From Streptomyces sp. NBC_00539 (lineage in GTDB: Bacteria; Actinomycetota; Actinomycetes; Streptomycetales; Streptomycetaceae), in assembly GCF_036346105.1 (NCBI RefSeq), contig NZ_CP107811.1, forward strand, positions 4,297,501 to 4,361,500: DNA of 64,000 nt, written 5' to 3'. Made by a program: the position numbers and the translations under genes. Numbering within the stretch: the first letter of the stretch is position 1; each line of letters opens with the position of its first letter. The notes under the pieces are model-generated. The model was not told where the DNA came from. It saw only the letters and a program-made list of their open reading frames with translations, and made no database searches. This document shows positions 49,542 to 57,078 of the stretch, in pieces.

Positions 49542-50026
49542 TGGCAAAGGAAAAAGGGCGGAAGCTGATCGCCCAGAACAAGAAGGCGCGGCACGACTAC
49601 ACGATCCTCGACACCTACGAGTGCGGTCTCGTGCTCACCGGCACCGAGGTCAAGTCCCTGCGCCAGGGCCGGGCGTCCCTCGTGGACGGCTTCGTGTCGG
49701 TGGAGGGCAACGAGGCCTGGCTGTACAACGTGCACGTGCCGGAGTACAGCCAGGGGACGTGGACCAACCACAGCGCCCGGCGCAAGCGCAAGCTGCTGAT
49801 GCACCGGGAGGAGATCGACAAGCTGGAGCGCAAGGCCGACGAGTCGGGCCACACGATCGTGCCGTTGACGCTGTACTTCAAGGACGGCCGGGCGAAGGTC
49901 GAGATCGCTCTGGCGAAGGGCAAGAAGGAGTACGACAAGCGCCAGACGCTGCGCGAGAAGCAGGACACCCGCGAGACGAACCGCGCGATCTCGGCGATCC
50001 GCCGCAAGCAGCGCGGCACGGTCTAG
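49541..50026 (+). CDS. smpB: SsrA-binding protein SmpB
   Basis: The 161-aa protein has the SmpB OB-fold signature ([26 protein letters not shown] begins the domain), with [12 protein letters not shown], the [12 protein letters not shown] segment, and the basic C-terminal tail ending RRKQRGTV. It carries tmRNA into stalled ribosomes for trans-translation. The ssrA gene lies 121 bp downstream, so both partners are co-located. Confidence 0.97.
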   Translation: MAKEKGRKLIAQNKKARHDYTILDTYECGLVLTGTEVKSLRQGRASLVDGFVSVEGNEAWLYNVHVPEYSQGTWTNHSARRKRKLLMHREEIDKLERKADESGHTIVPLTLYFKDGRAKVEIALAKGKKEYDKRQTLREKQDTRETNRAISAIRRKQRGTV

Positions 50027-50091
50027 CCCGGCGGTGGGGCCGCGGCGCGGGCTCGCGGTTAATCGCCTGGCATCCCGTGGTCCACTTCGCG

Positions 50092-50097
50092 TACCAT
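50092..50097 (+). promoter_or_regulatory. possible ssrA -10 element
   Basis: TACCAT lies 50 bp before the mature tmRNA 5' end. A GC-rich hairpin (around 50108-50132) lies between, compatible with a processed precursor leader. The -35 is not clear. Confidence 0.3.
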
Positions 50098-50147
50098 GGG
50101 CGTAGCACCGCACCGCCCCCGGGTGGCGCGGTTTGTCAAAAAAACAT

Positions 50148-50533
50148 GGGGATGATCGGTTTCGACAGCGGATGTCGATGCAGGGGAAGCGAGCCGAGGA
50201 AGCGGCAATGATCTCGTAAACCCTATGTCGCAAAAAATAATCGCCAACACCAAGAGCGATAACTCCCGCTTCACCCTCGCTGCCTAATAACAGTGAGCTG
50301 AAGCCTCTGTGAGGAGCGTCAGCCCGGAAGTGGTCCCGGTCCGGATCCTGGCGTCAATTAGGGATCTAAACCTCTAGCCCCGGTCACGGGGGCCTGAGGG
50401 AAACCAAACAGTGACTGAGCCCGTCGGAGACTTGTCCGTGTGATCTCCGGGGCCGAGAAAAGCGCAGCGGACTGCGCTCGGAGAAGCCCTGCTTCTGCAC
50501 CGTTGGACGCGGGTTCGATTCCCGCCATCTCCA
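50148..50533 (+). ncRNA. ssrA: transfer-messenger RNA (tmRNA)
   Basis: The 5' GGGGATG pairs with 3' CATCTCC as acceptor stem, and the 3' end carries the T-arm gacgcgggttcgattcccgc; CCA is not encoded and must be added. The internal tag frame starts with the resume codon GCC at 50243 and encodes ANTKSDNSRFTLAA, followed by two TAA codons at 50285-50290. The tag ends in the LAA-type degron. Pseudoknot sequences follow. Length of about 386 nt is normal. Confidence 0.96.
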
Positions 50534-50549
50534 CTCATCCCATGTGGGC

Positions 50550-50582
50550 GAAGGCCCCGCAGTCACCGACTGCGGGGCCTTC
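50550..50582 (+). terminator. ssrA terminator, shared with the convergent MFS gene
   Basis: A perfect 15-bp stem, gaaggccccgcagtc with gactgcggggccttc, has a 3-nt loop. It begins 17 nt after the tmRNA and lies 21 bp beyond the stop of the oppositely oriented transporter gene. Confidence 0.93.
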
Positions 50583-50603
50583 GTCATGCCGGGACGTCCC
50601 GGT

Positions 50604-51926
50604 TCATCCCAGACGACTGCGACTCGTACCAGGTTGCCGTACCTCGGCGGTAGGGGAAGCCGGTACGACTGTTCGGGTCGGGCGGACGGCGATGAGCAGG
50701 GCCAGGAGGGCGGCGGCCGGGGGCAGGGCGTAAGCGGTCGGCGGACCGAGGTGGTCGATCACCTGGCCGGCGGTGGCCGAGCCGACGGCGATGCCGGCGA
50801 GGATCGCGGTGACGGCGACCGTCATGCCCTCGTTGAGCCGGCCTGCCGGGGTGACGGCGTGGACGCGGGACATCGCCGTCACCATCGTCGGGGCCGTCGC
50901 CATGCCGGCGCACAGCAGTGCCACCGCGAGCAGGGGCAGGGAGCCCGTCGCGGCCGCCGCCCAGGGCAGCGTCATCGCCGCGGCCAGGGCCACGAGGCAG
51001 GTGGTCAGGCCGCGCGGGCGCAGCGCCCCGTAGAGCAGGCCGGCGGCGCAGGAGCCCAGGGCCTGGAGGGCCAGGACCGGCCCGGAGGCGGCGCCCAGGC
51101 CCAGGGCGCCGAGGTGGGCGACGGAGGTGACCTCCATCGCGCCGAACATCATGCCGAGGGCGAGGAACAGCGGCAGCAGCGGCGCCACCGCGCGCAGCGC
51201 CGAGCCGCGCGGGCGGAGCGCGGACACCGGGGGCTCGGTGGAGCGCCGGGACGTGAAGAGCAGCATGCCGGTGAGGAGCAGGGCGGCCGCCGCGAGGGTG
51301 CCGGCCTCGGGGAAGACGGCCGAGCAGAGGAACGCCGCCACGACCGGACCCAGCATGAAGCACAGCTCGTCGGCGGCCTGTTCGAAGGACATCGCCGTGT
51401 GGCGCGTGTCGGGGCAGTCGCGCAGCAGGTGCGTCCAGCGCGCGCGGGACATGCCGCCGATGTTCGGGGTGGTGGCGGTCGCCGCGTACGAGGCGAACAG
51501 GGTCCAGGCCGGCGCGTGGCCGTGGACGCTCAGGACCAGCGCGAGCGAGCCGAGGACCGCGATCAGCGTGGCCGGGACGGCGATGCGGGCCTGGCCGTGG
51601 CGGTCGATCAGCCGGGCCGTCCAGGGCGCGACCAGCGCGGTGGCCGCGAGTCCGGTCGCGGTGACGGCGCCGGCCAGCGCGTACGAACCCCGCTGCCCGG
51701 CGATCATCATCACCGCGCTGATCCCGAACATCCCCATGGGGAGCCGGGCGAGGAGGTTCCCGGCGGTGAAGGCGCGGGCTCCGGGCACGGCGAACAACCG
51801 TCGGTACGGGCCGCCCTCGCGGGCCGCCCGGGCGGGCGAGGGGCGCGAGGAGAGGGGCACGGCGTGGACGAGGGTGGAGCCGGAGACGGTCATGAGGGGG
51901 CTGCGGGACGAGGTCGCGTACGGCAT
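50604..51926 (-). CDS. MFS transporter
   Basis: The 440-aa protein has about 12 predicted membrane helices and the MFS loop motif PWTARLIDRHGQARIAV between helices 2 and 3. It is a drug/metabolite-efflux-like member; the substrate is unknown. The ATG giving MPYATSS has a GGAGG site 9 nt upstream; an ATG 33 bp downstream (MTVSGST) is possible. It is divergent from a LysR regulator, the usual layout for a regulator-exporter pair. The much longer open frame upstream is an artefact. Confidence 0.9.
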   Translation of the reverse strand: MPYATSSRSPLMTVSGSTLVHAVPLSSRPSPARAAREGGPYRRLFAVPGARAFTAGNLLARLPMGMFGISAVMMIAGQRGSYALAGAVTATGLAATALVAPWTARLIDRHGQARIAVPATLIAVLGSLALVLSVHGHAPAWTLFASYAATATTPNIGGMSRARWTHLLRDCPDTRHTAMSFEQAADELCFMLGPVVAAFLCSAVFPEAGTLAAAALLLTGMLLFTSRRSTEPPVSALRPRGSALRAVAPLLPLFLALGMMFGAMEVTSVAHLGALGLGAASGPVLALQALGSCAAGLLYGALRPRGLTTCLVALAAAMTLPWAAAATGSLPLLAVALLCAGMATAPTMVTAMSRVHAVTPAGRLNEGMTVAVTAILAGIAVGSATAGQVIDHLGPPTAYALPPAAALLALLIAVRPTRTVVPASPTAEVRQPGTSRSRLG

Positions 51927-51998
51927 GGGAACAGCCTCCGGCCGGACGGACGGCGCGGTCCAACACCTGTTCCGGGGCCATTCACCGCCCTGTGTTGT

Positions 51999-52004
51999 TA
52001 GTCT
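51999..52004 (+). promoter_or_regulatory. -10 element of the LysR gene (probable leaderless transcript)
   Basis: TAGTCT lies 6 nt before the GTG start in the 84-bp divergent region shared with the MFS gene. No ribosome site precedes the GTG. Confidence 0.5.
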
Positions 52005-52010
52005 CCCGGG

Positions 52011-52976
52011 GTGATCTCCCGTGATGTGGAACCCCGGCTGCTGCGCGGGTTCGTCGCCGTCGCCGAAGACCGTCACTTCACCCGCGCCGCGGCCCGCCTG
52101 TACGTCGCGCAGCAGGCGCTGAGCAGGGACGTACGGCGGCTCGAACGGCTTCTGGGCACCACCTTGTTCGTGCGCACCACCCGGGCCGTGGAACTGACCG
52201 CCGACGGGGAGCGGCTGCTGGCGCCGGCCCGCAAGGTCCTCGCCGCGCACGAGGAGCTCGCCGCCGCCTTCGCCGGACCCCGGGCGCTGCTCGTCGACCT
52301 GAACACCGACGGTCCGAGCACCGCCCGCACCGTGCTGGAACACGCCCGCGAACTCGCCCCCGGCGTCGAGCTGATGGCCCGCTTCGAGAGCGGGCTCACG
52401 CACGCCGCCGCCGAGATCGCCGCCGGACGCCTGGACGTGTCCTTCGGGTACGCCGACGGCCTGGCCCCCGCCCTGCGCACCCGCCTCGCGCACCGGCCCG
52501 TACGGTACGAGCCGCTCGCCGTGCTGCTGCCCGACGGGCACCCGCTGGCCGCGCGCACGGAGATACCGCTGGCGGCGCTGGCGGGGGAGACCGTGTACGC
52601 CGGGGCCGGGAACCCGCGGACCCTGGAGTGGACCGGGCTCGCGCGCGAGCTCTTCGCCGGGCGGGGCATCGCGCTGGCGCCGCCCGCACCCGTGGCCGTC
52701 GGCAAGGACGAGTTCCGCCGGGTCATGGCCAAGACCCGCAACCCGGTCCTGGCCACCGTCGACTTCCCCGACATGCCGGGCTGCGCGAAACGGCCGCTCG
52801 TCGACCCCGTACCGCTGTCCCCGCTGTCGATGGTGTGGCGCAGGGGTTTCACCCACCCCGGCCTCGACGCCCTGCACGCTGCGGCGGCCGCCGGCGCCGC
52901 CGCCCGCGGCTGGCTCGACGTCCCCCCGGGCTCCTGGCGTCCGGGGGCGCTCACAGACGCCCCCGGCGGCGGGTGA
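52011..52976 (+). CDS. LysR-family transcriptional regulator
   Basis: The 321-aa protein has the N-terminal LysR HTH (LLRGFVAVAEDRHFTRAAAR, then QQALSRDVRRLERLLGTTLF) and a periplasmic-binding-like effector domain. It is divergent from the MFS exporter, which is probably its target by the common LysR layout. Effector unknown. narK begins 96 bp downstream on the same strand, so a link to nitrate is possible but unsupported. Confidence 0.93.
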   Translation: MISRDVEPRLLRGFVAVAEDRHFTRAAARLYVAQQALSRDVRRLERLLGTTLFVRTTRAVELTADGERLLAPARKVLAAHEELAAAFAGPRALLVDLNTDGPSTARTVLEHARELAPGVELMARFESGLTHAAAEIAAGRLDVSFGYADGLAPALRTRLAHRPVRYEPLAVLLPDGHPLAARTEIPLAALAGETVYAGAGNPRTLEWTGLARELFAGRGIALAPPAPVAVGKDEFRRVMAKTRNPVLATVDFPDMPGCAKRPLVDPVPLSPLSMVWRRGFTHPGLDALHAAAAAGAAARGWLDVPPGSWRPGALTDAPGGG

Positions 52977-53072
52977 GAGCAAGGTATCCCGGCGGTCATC
53001 GGCCGGGGACCGGAGCGGAAACGCGCCGTTCCTACGGTCTTCCCACGGACGCGACAGCTGTGGAGGCGTGTG

Positions 53073-54446
53073 ATGAGCACCGGTACGACCGCACCGCGCG
53101 AAAGGGGCCGCTGGATCGAGCGGTGGGACCCCGAGGACGAGACGTTCTGGAAGGAGACCGGGGAGAGGACCGCCAGGCGGAACCTGTTGTACTCCGTGTT
53201 CTCGGAGCACATCGGGTTCTCCATCTGGTCGCTCTGGTCCGTGATGGTGCTCTTCATGGGCCCGGCGTACGGCATCGACCCCGCGGGCAAGTTCTTCCTC
53301 ATCGCGACCGCCACCGCCGTCGGCGCCCTCGTGCGCATCCCGTACACCTTCGCCGTCGCCCGCTTCGGCGGCCGCAACTGGACGGTCGTCAGCGCGACCC
53401 TGCTCCTCGCGCCGACCGTGGCCGCGCTCGTGGTGATGGAACCCGGCACCCCGTACGGGGTCTTCGTCGCCGTCGCCGCGCTGACGGGCGTGGGCGGCGG
53501 GAACTTCGCCTCGTCCATGACCAACATCAACGCCTTCTTCCCGCTCCGCAAGAAGGGCTGGGCCCTCGGGCTGAACGCGGGCGGCGGGAACATCGGCGTA
53601 CCGGTGGTGCAGCTCGCCGCCCTGCTGGTGATCGGCACCGCCGGGGCCGGGCACCCGCGGCTGCTGCTCGCCGCGTACGTCCCGCTGATCGTCGCGGCCG
53701 CCGCGCTGGCCTTCGTACGCATGGACAACCTGGCGCCCGTGCGCAGTGACGTGGGCGCCGTACGGGACGCGGCGCGCGATGCGCACACCTGGATCATGGC
53801 GTTCCTCTACGTCGGCACCTTCGGCTCCTTCATCGGCTACAGCTTCGCGTTCGGGCTGGTCCTGCAGACGCAGTTCGGCCGGACCCCGCTGCAGGCCGCC
53901 TCCCTCACCTTCATCGGGCCGCTCCTCGGCTCGCTGGCCCGCCCGGTGGGCGGGGCGCTCGCCGACCGGCTGGGCGGGGCGCGGATCACCCTGGCGACGT
54001 TCGTGGCGATGGCGGCGGCGACGGGGGTGGTCGTCCTCGCCTCGCTCCGCGAGTCGCTGCCGGTGTTCCTCGTCGGGTTCGTGGCGCTGTTCGCGCTGAG
54101 CGGCGTCGGCAACGGCTCGACGTACAAGATGATCCCCGGGATCTTCCAGGCCAAGGCGCTGGCCGGCGGGATGACGGGCGAGGACGCCGCGGCCTGGGGG
54201 CGCCGGCTCTCCGGGGCGTCCATGGGCCTGATCGGTGCGGTGGGCGCGCTCGGCGGCCTCGCCATCAACCTGGTGTTCCGCGAGGCGTTCACGGCCTCCG
54301 GGTCGGGCACCGCCGCGTTCGTCACCTTCCTCGGTTTCTACGCCGTGTGCTGCGCCGTGACGTGGGCGGTATACCTTCGGCGGCCCGCCGCGGGGGCACT
54401 GCCGGCGGCCGGGACGGCGGCGGAGCGGCAGCTCACCTCGGTGTAA
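53073..54446 (+). CDS. narK: nitrate/nitrite transporter NarK
   Basis: The 457-aa protein (12 helices predicted) has the NNP-family signature GVGGGNFASSMTNINAFFP followed by GWALGLNAGGGNIGVPV. It begins with a cytoplasmic segment WIERWDPEDETFWKETGER, typical of actinobacterial NarK. It imports nitrate or exchanges nitrate and nitrite. An ATG preceded by GGAGG at 53062 was chosen over the adjacent upstream GTG. A possible -10 (TACGGT, 53033-53038) lies upstream. nnaR follows. Confidence 0.95.
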   Translation: MSTGTTAPRERGRWIERWDPEDETFWKETGERTARRNLLYSVFSEHIGFSIWSLWSVMVLFMGPAYGIDPAGKFFLIATATAVGALVRIPYTFAVARFGGRNWTVVSATLLLAPTVAALVVMEPGTPYGVFVAVAALTGVGGGNFASSMTNINAFFPLRKKGWALGLNAGGGNIGVPVVQLAALLVIGTAGAGHPRLLLAAYVPLIVAAAALAFVRMDNLAPVRSDVGAVRDAARDAHTWIMAFLYVGTFGSFIGYSFAFGLVLQTQFGRTPLQAASLTFIGPLLGSLARPVGGALADRLGGARITLATFVAMAAATGVVVLASLRESLPVFLVGFVALFALSGVGNGSTYKMIPGIFQAKALAGGMTGEDAAAWGRRLSGASMGLIGAVGALGGLAINLVFREAFTASGSGTAAFVTFLGFYAVCCAVTWAVYLRRPAAGALPAAGTAAERQLTSV

Positions 54447-54468
54447 CAGCGGTTAACGGCGGCGAAAT
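54443..54468 (+). promoter_or_regulatory. GlnR-like site upstream of nnaR
   Basis: The sequence contains gtaac, then ttaac-N6-gaaat, close to the GlnR consensus gTnAc-N6-GaAAc with one or two deviations. It lies just after the narK stop codon and about 100 bp before nnaR. GlnR control of nnaR is reported in S. coelicolor, which supports the placement but not this exact site. Confidence 0.35.
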
Positions 54469-54568
54469 ACGGTGGAACCGAGTCCGTCACGGCGCTTTGG
54501 CAGGCTCGGTTCCGTTGAGCGGGACAGCGGCACACGTGACGACCCCTTGGGCAAGGCAGGACACCACT

Positions 54569-55723
54569 ATGGACGACGCTACGGACCAGGCTGCGGAAAC
54601 GGCCACCGGCCCTCTCTCCGGGTTCACGGTCGGGGTCACCGCTGCCCGCCGCGCCGACGAGCTGATCGCCCTGCTGCGCCGGCGCGGGGCGACCGTGCTC
54701 CACGCGCCGGCCCTGCGGATCGTGCCGCTGGCCGACGACGGGGAACTGATGGCCGCGACCGAGGACTTGATCCGGCGCACGCCGGACGTGGTCGTCGCCA
54801 CCACCGCGATCGGGTTCCGAGGCTGGATCGAGGCCGCCGACGGCTGGGGGATCGGCGAGGAACTGCTGGAGCGGCTGCGCACCACCGAGCTGCTGGCGCG
54901 CGGGCCGAAGGTCAAGGGCGCCGTACGGGCCGCAGGGCTGGTGGAGGCCTGGTCACCGCGGTCGGAGTCCCTCGCGGAGGTGCTGGACCGGCTGCTCGCG
55001 GGGGGAGTCGCCGGCCGGCGCATCGCGCTCCAGCTGCACGGGGAGCCGCTGCCGGGGTTCGTCGAGACGCTGCGGGAGCACGGGGCGGAGGTGGTGGTCG
55101 TACCGGTGTACCGGTGGATGCCGCCGGAGGACCCGGGCCCGCTGGACCGGCTCCTGGATGCCGTCGCCACCGGCGGGGTCGACGCCGTCACCTTCACCTC
55201 GGCCCCGGCTGCGGCCTCGCTGCTGTCCCGGGCCGGCGAACGCGGGATGCGGGAGGCGGTCCTGGAGGCGCTGCGCGGGGACGTCCTGTCGGCGTGCGTG
55301 GGGCCGGTGACGGCGCTGCCGCTCCAGGCGCAGGGCGTGGCGACGGTGCAGCCGGAGCGGTTCCGGATCGGGCCGCTGGTGCAGCTGCTGTGCCAGGAGC
55401 TGCCGGGGCGGGCCAGGGTGCTGCCGGTGGCGGGGCACCGGCTGGAGATCCGGGGCCACGGGGTGCTCGTCGACGCCGAGCTGCGGCCGGTGCCGCCGGC
55501 GGGGATGGCGCTGCTGGGCGCGCTGGCGCGGCGGCCGGGATGGGTGGTGGCGCGGGCGGAGCTGCTGGGGGTGCTGCCGGGGGCGGGGCGGGACGAGCAC
55601 GCCGTGGAGACGGCGATGGCGCGGCTGCGGGCGGCGCTGGGGGTGCCGAGGCTGATCCAGACGGTGGTGAAGCGGGGGTACCGGCTGTCGCTGGACCCGG
55701 GCCGGGTGCCTCCGGCGGTGTGA
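54569..55723 (+). CDS. nnaR: HemD-domain transcriptional regulator of nitrate/nitrite assimilation (NnaR)
   Basis: The 384-aa protein has an N-terminal uroporphyrinogen-III-synthase-like domain (about 15-260; GFTVGVTAARRADELIALL, VTFTSAPAAASLL) and a C-terminal OmpR-type winged helix (about 285-375; RPGWVVARAELLGVLPG, RLIQTVVKRGYRLSL). This fusion next to narK is the arrangement of NnaR in S. coelicolor, a GlnR-dependent activator of nitrate assimilation genes. Whether the HemD-like domain binds a ligand or is an active enzyme is not known from sequence. Not a housekeeping hemD. Confidence 0.9.
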   Translation: MDDATDQAAETATGPLSGFTVGVTAARRADELIALLRRRGATVLHAPALRIVPLADDGELMAATEDLIRRTPDVVVATTAIGFRGWIEAADGWGIGEELLERLRTTELLARGPKVKGAVRAAGLVEAWSPRSESLAEVLDRLLAGGVAGRRIALQLHGEPLPGFVETLREHGAEVVVVPVYRWMPPEDPGPLDRLLDAVATGGVDAVTFTSAPAAASLLSRAGERGMREAVLEALRGDVLSACVGPVTALPLQAQGVATVQPERFRIGPLVQLLCQELPGRARVLPVAGHRLEIRGHGVLVDAELRPVPPAGMALLGALARRPGWVVARAELLGVLPGAGRDEHAVETAMARLRAALGVPRLIQTVVKRGYRLSLDPGRVPPAV

Positions 55724-55773
55724 GGCACGGGGGGCGGGTCGCACGGGGCTGGTCCGGCCGGCGGGGGGTGGGT

Positions 55774-55779
55774 TAGCGT
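55774..55779 (+). promoter_or_regulatory. -10 element of GNAT gene (probable leaderless transcript)
   Basis: TAGCGT lies 6 nt before the GTG at 55786. No ribosome site is present in between. Confidence 0.5.
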
Positions 55780-55785
55780 GCCGAG

Positions 55786-56331
55786 GTGATGATCAACGGG
55801 GTGGAGATGAGGGGCGTCACCGTCGATGACGCCGCGGGGCTGGCCGACACGCTGGCGCGTAACCGGGCCTTCATGGCGCCGTTCGAGCCGCAGCGGCCCG
55901 AGCGGTTCTACACCGAGGCCGGGCAGCGGGAGCGGATAGAGGCGCTGCTGGCCGACCGGGACGGCGGGCGGCTGGTGCCGTTCGTACTCGTCGAGGGCGA
56001 CACGCCCGTCGGCGCCATCAACCTCGGCCGCATCGAGCGAGGCCCCTTCCGCAGCGGCGGCGTGGGCTACTGGGTCGACCAGGACCGGGCCGGGCAGGGG
56101 CTGGCCACCGCCGCCCTGGAGGAGGTCTGCCGGATCGCCCGCGACGAGGTCGGCCTGCACCGGGTCGAGGCGGGCACCCTCGTCGACAACCTGGCCTCCC
56201 AACGGGTCCTCGCCAAGGCCGGCTTCGAGCAGTTCGGCCTCGCACCGCGCTACCTGCACATCAACGGCGCCTGGCGCGACCACCGCATGTTCCAGCGGCT
56301 GCTGCACGACAACCCGCCGCCCGCCCTCTAG
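55786..56331 (+). CDS. GNAT-family N-acetyltransferase (RimJ/RimL-like)
   Basis: The 181-aa protein has the acetyl-CoA-binding motif in YWVDQDRAGQGLATAAL and the typical NLASQRVLAKAGFEQFG and PRYLHINGAWRDH segments of ribosomal-protein-Ser/Ala acetyltransferase-like enzymes. The substrate is unknown. The ATG one codon after the GTG is an alternative start. Confidence 0.9.
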   Translation: MMINGVEMRGVTVDDAAGLADTLARNRAFMAPFEPQRPERFYTEAGQRERIEALLADRDGGRLVPFVLVEGDTPVGAINLGRIERGPFRSGGVGYWVDQDRAGQGLATAALEEVCRIARDEVGLHRVEAGTLVDNLASQRVLAKAGFEQFGLAPRYLHINGAWRDHRMFQRLLHDNPPPAL

Positions 56332-56385
56332 CCTCCGGCGCAGCCGGCGGGCACTCTGGGGTGGCGGCCCACGGCAACCGAGGCG

Positions 56386-56964
56386 GTGACCGGTATGTGG
56401 TTCGACTCCGGGCGGGTCTGCCTGGACCTGCTGGCCACCTCCGCCCCCCGGCGGGACGCCGAGGGCATCCGGGACGGCGACGCGCTGCGGCTGTGGCTCG
56501 TCGGGGCCGGACTGGTGCCCGACCGGACGCCGCTGGGGCGGGTCGGGCCCGACTGGGTCGGGGCGTTCCGGCAGCTGCGGACCGATGTGGGGAGCCTCGT
56601 ACGGGCCGAGCTGCACGGGGCCGCGCCCGAGGAGGGGGCCCTGGCCCGGGTCAACGCGGCGGCCGCCGGTCCACCCCCGGGGCTGTGTGCGGTGCGGGAC
56701 CAAGAAGGGCACCTCGTGCGGGAGTTGTGCGGCGGGGTGGAATGCGCCGGGCTGCTCGCCGCCGTCGCCCGGGACGCCGTCGAGCTGCTCACCGACCCCG
56801 GCGACCGGGCGCTGCTGCGCGCCTGCGAGGGCGAGGGCTGCGCCCGCGTCTACCTCGACACCTCGCGCGGCCACCGGCGCCGGTGGTGCTCCAGCGAGCT
56901 GTGCGGCAACCGCGAACGCGTCGCCCGCCACCGCCGGCGGGTCCTGGCGGCCGGATCGGCGTAG
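56386..56964 (+). CDS. CGNR zinc-finger (ABATE domain) protein
   Basis: The 192-aa protein has an N-terminal ABATE-type segment (VCLDLLATSAPRRDAEGIRD) and a C-terminal CGNR zinc finger with CEGEGC, WCSSELCGNRERVARHRRR. Such proteins are presumed DNA-binding stress regulators in Actinobacteria, with unknown targets. The GTG start gives MTGMWFDSG. It lies 114 bp upstream of the HelD/HelR-type gene on the same strand. Confidence 0.9.
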   Translation: MTGMWFDSGRVCLDLLATSAPRRDAEGIRDGDALRLWLVGAGLVPDRTPLGRVGPDWVGAFRQLRTDVGSLVRAELHGAAPEEGALARVNAAAAGPPPGLCAVRDQEGHLVRELCGGVECAGLLAAVARDAVELLTDPGDRALLRACEGEGCARVYLDTSRGHRRRWCSSELCGNRERVARHRRRVLAAGSA

Positions 56965-57078
56965 CGCGGGACCCGCCGGGAGGGGGCGATCCGCCGGCGG
57001 TCCCGGAACGGGCGTGCGGACCCGGCCCCGCTTCGCGTACGGTTGACGGTCGCCCATGCACGTCAGAAGGGGGCCTTG

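Noticed and set aside
51927-53786. Upstream extension of the MFS reading frame on the minus strand
   Set aside because: It runs through the LysR and narK genes and is low-complexity; the MFS protein starts at 51926 with a ribosome site.
56965-57078. Rifamycin-associated element before the HelD/HelR gene
   Set aside because: No inverted repeat resembling the published element is visible in the gap.
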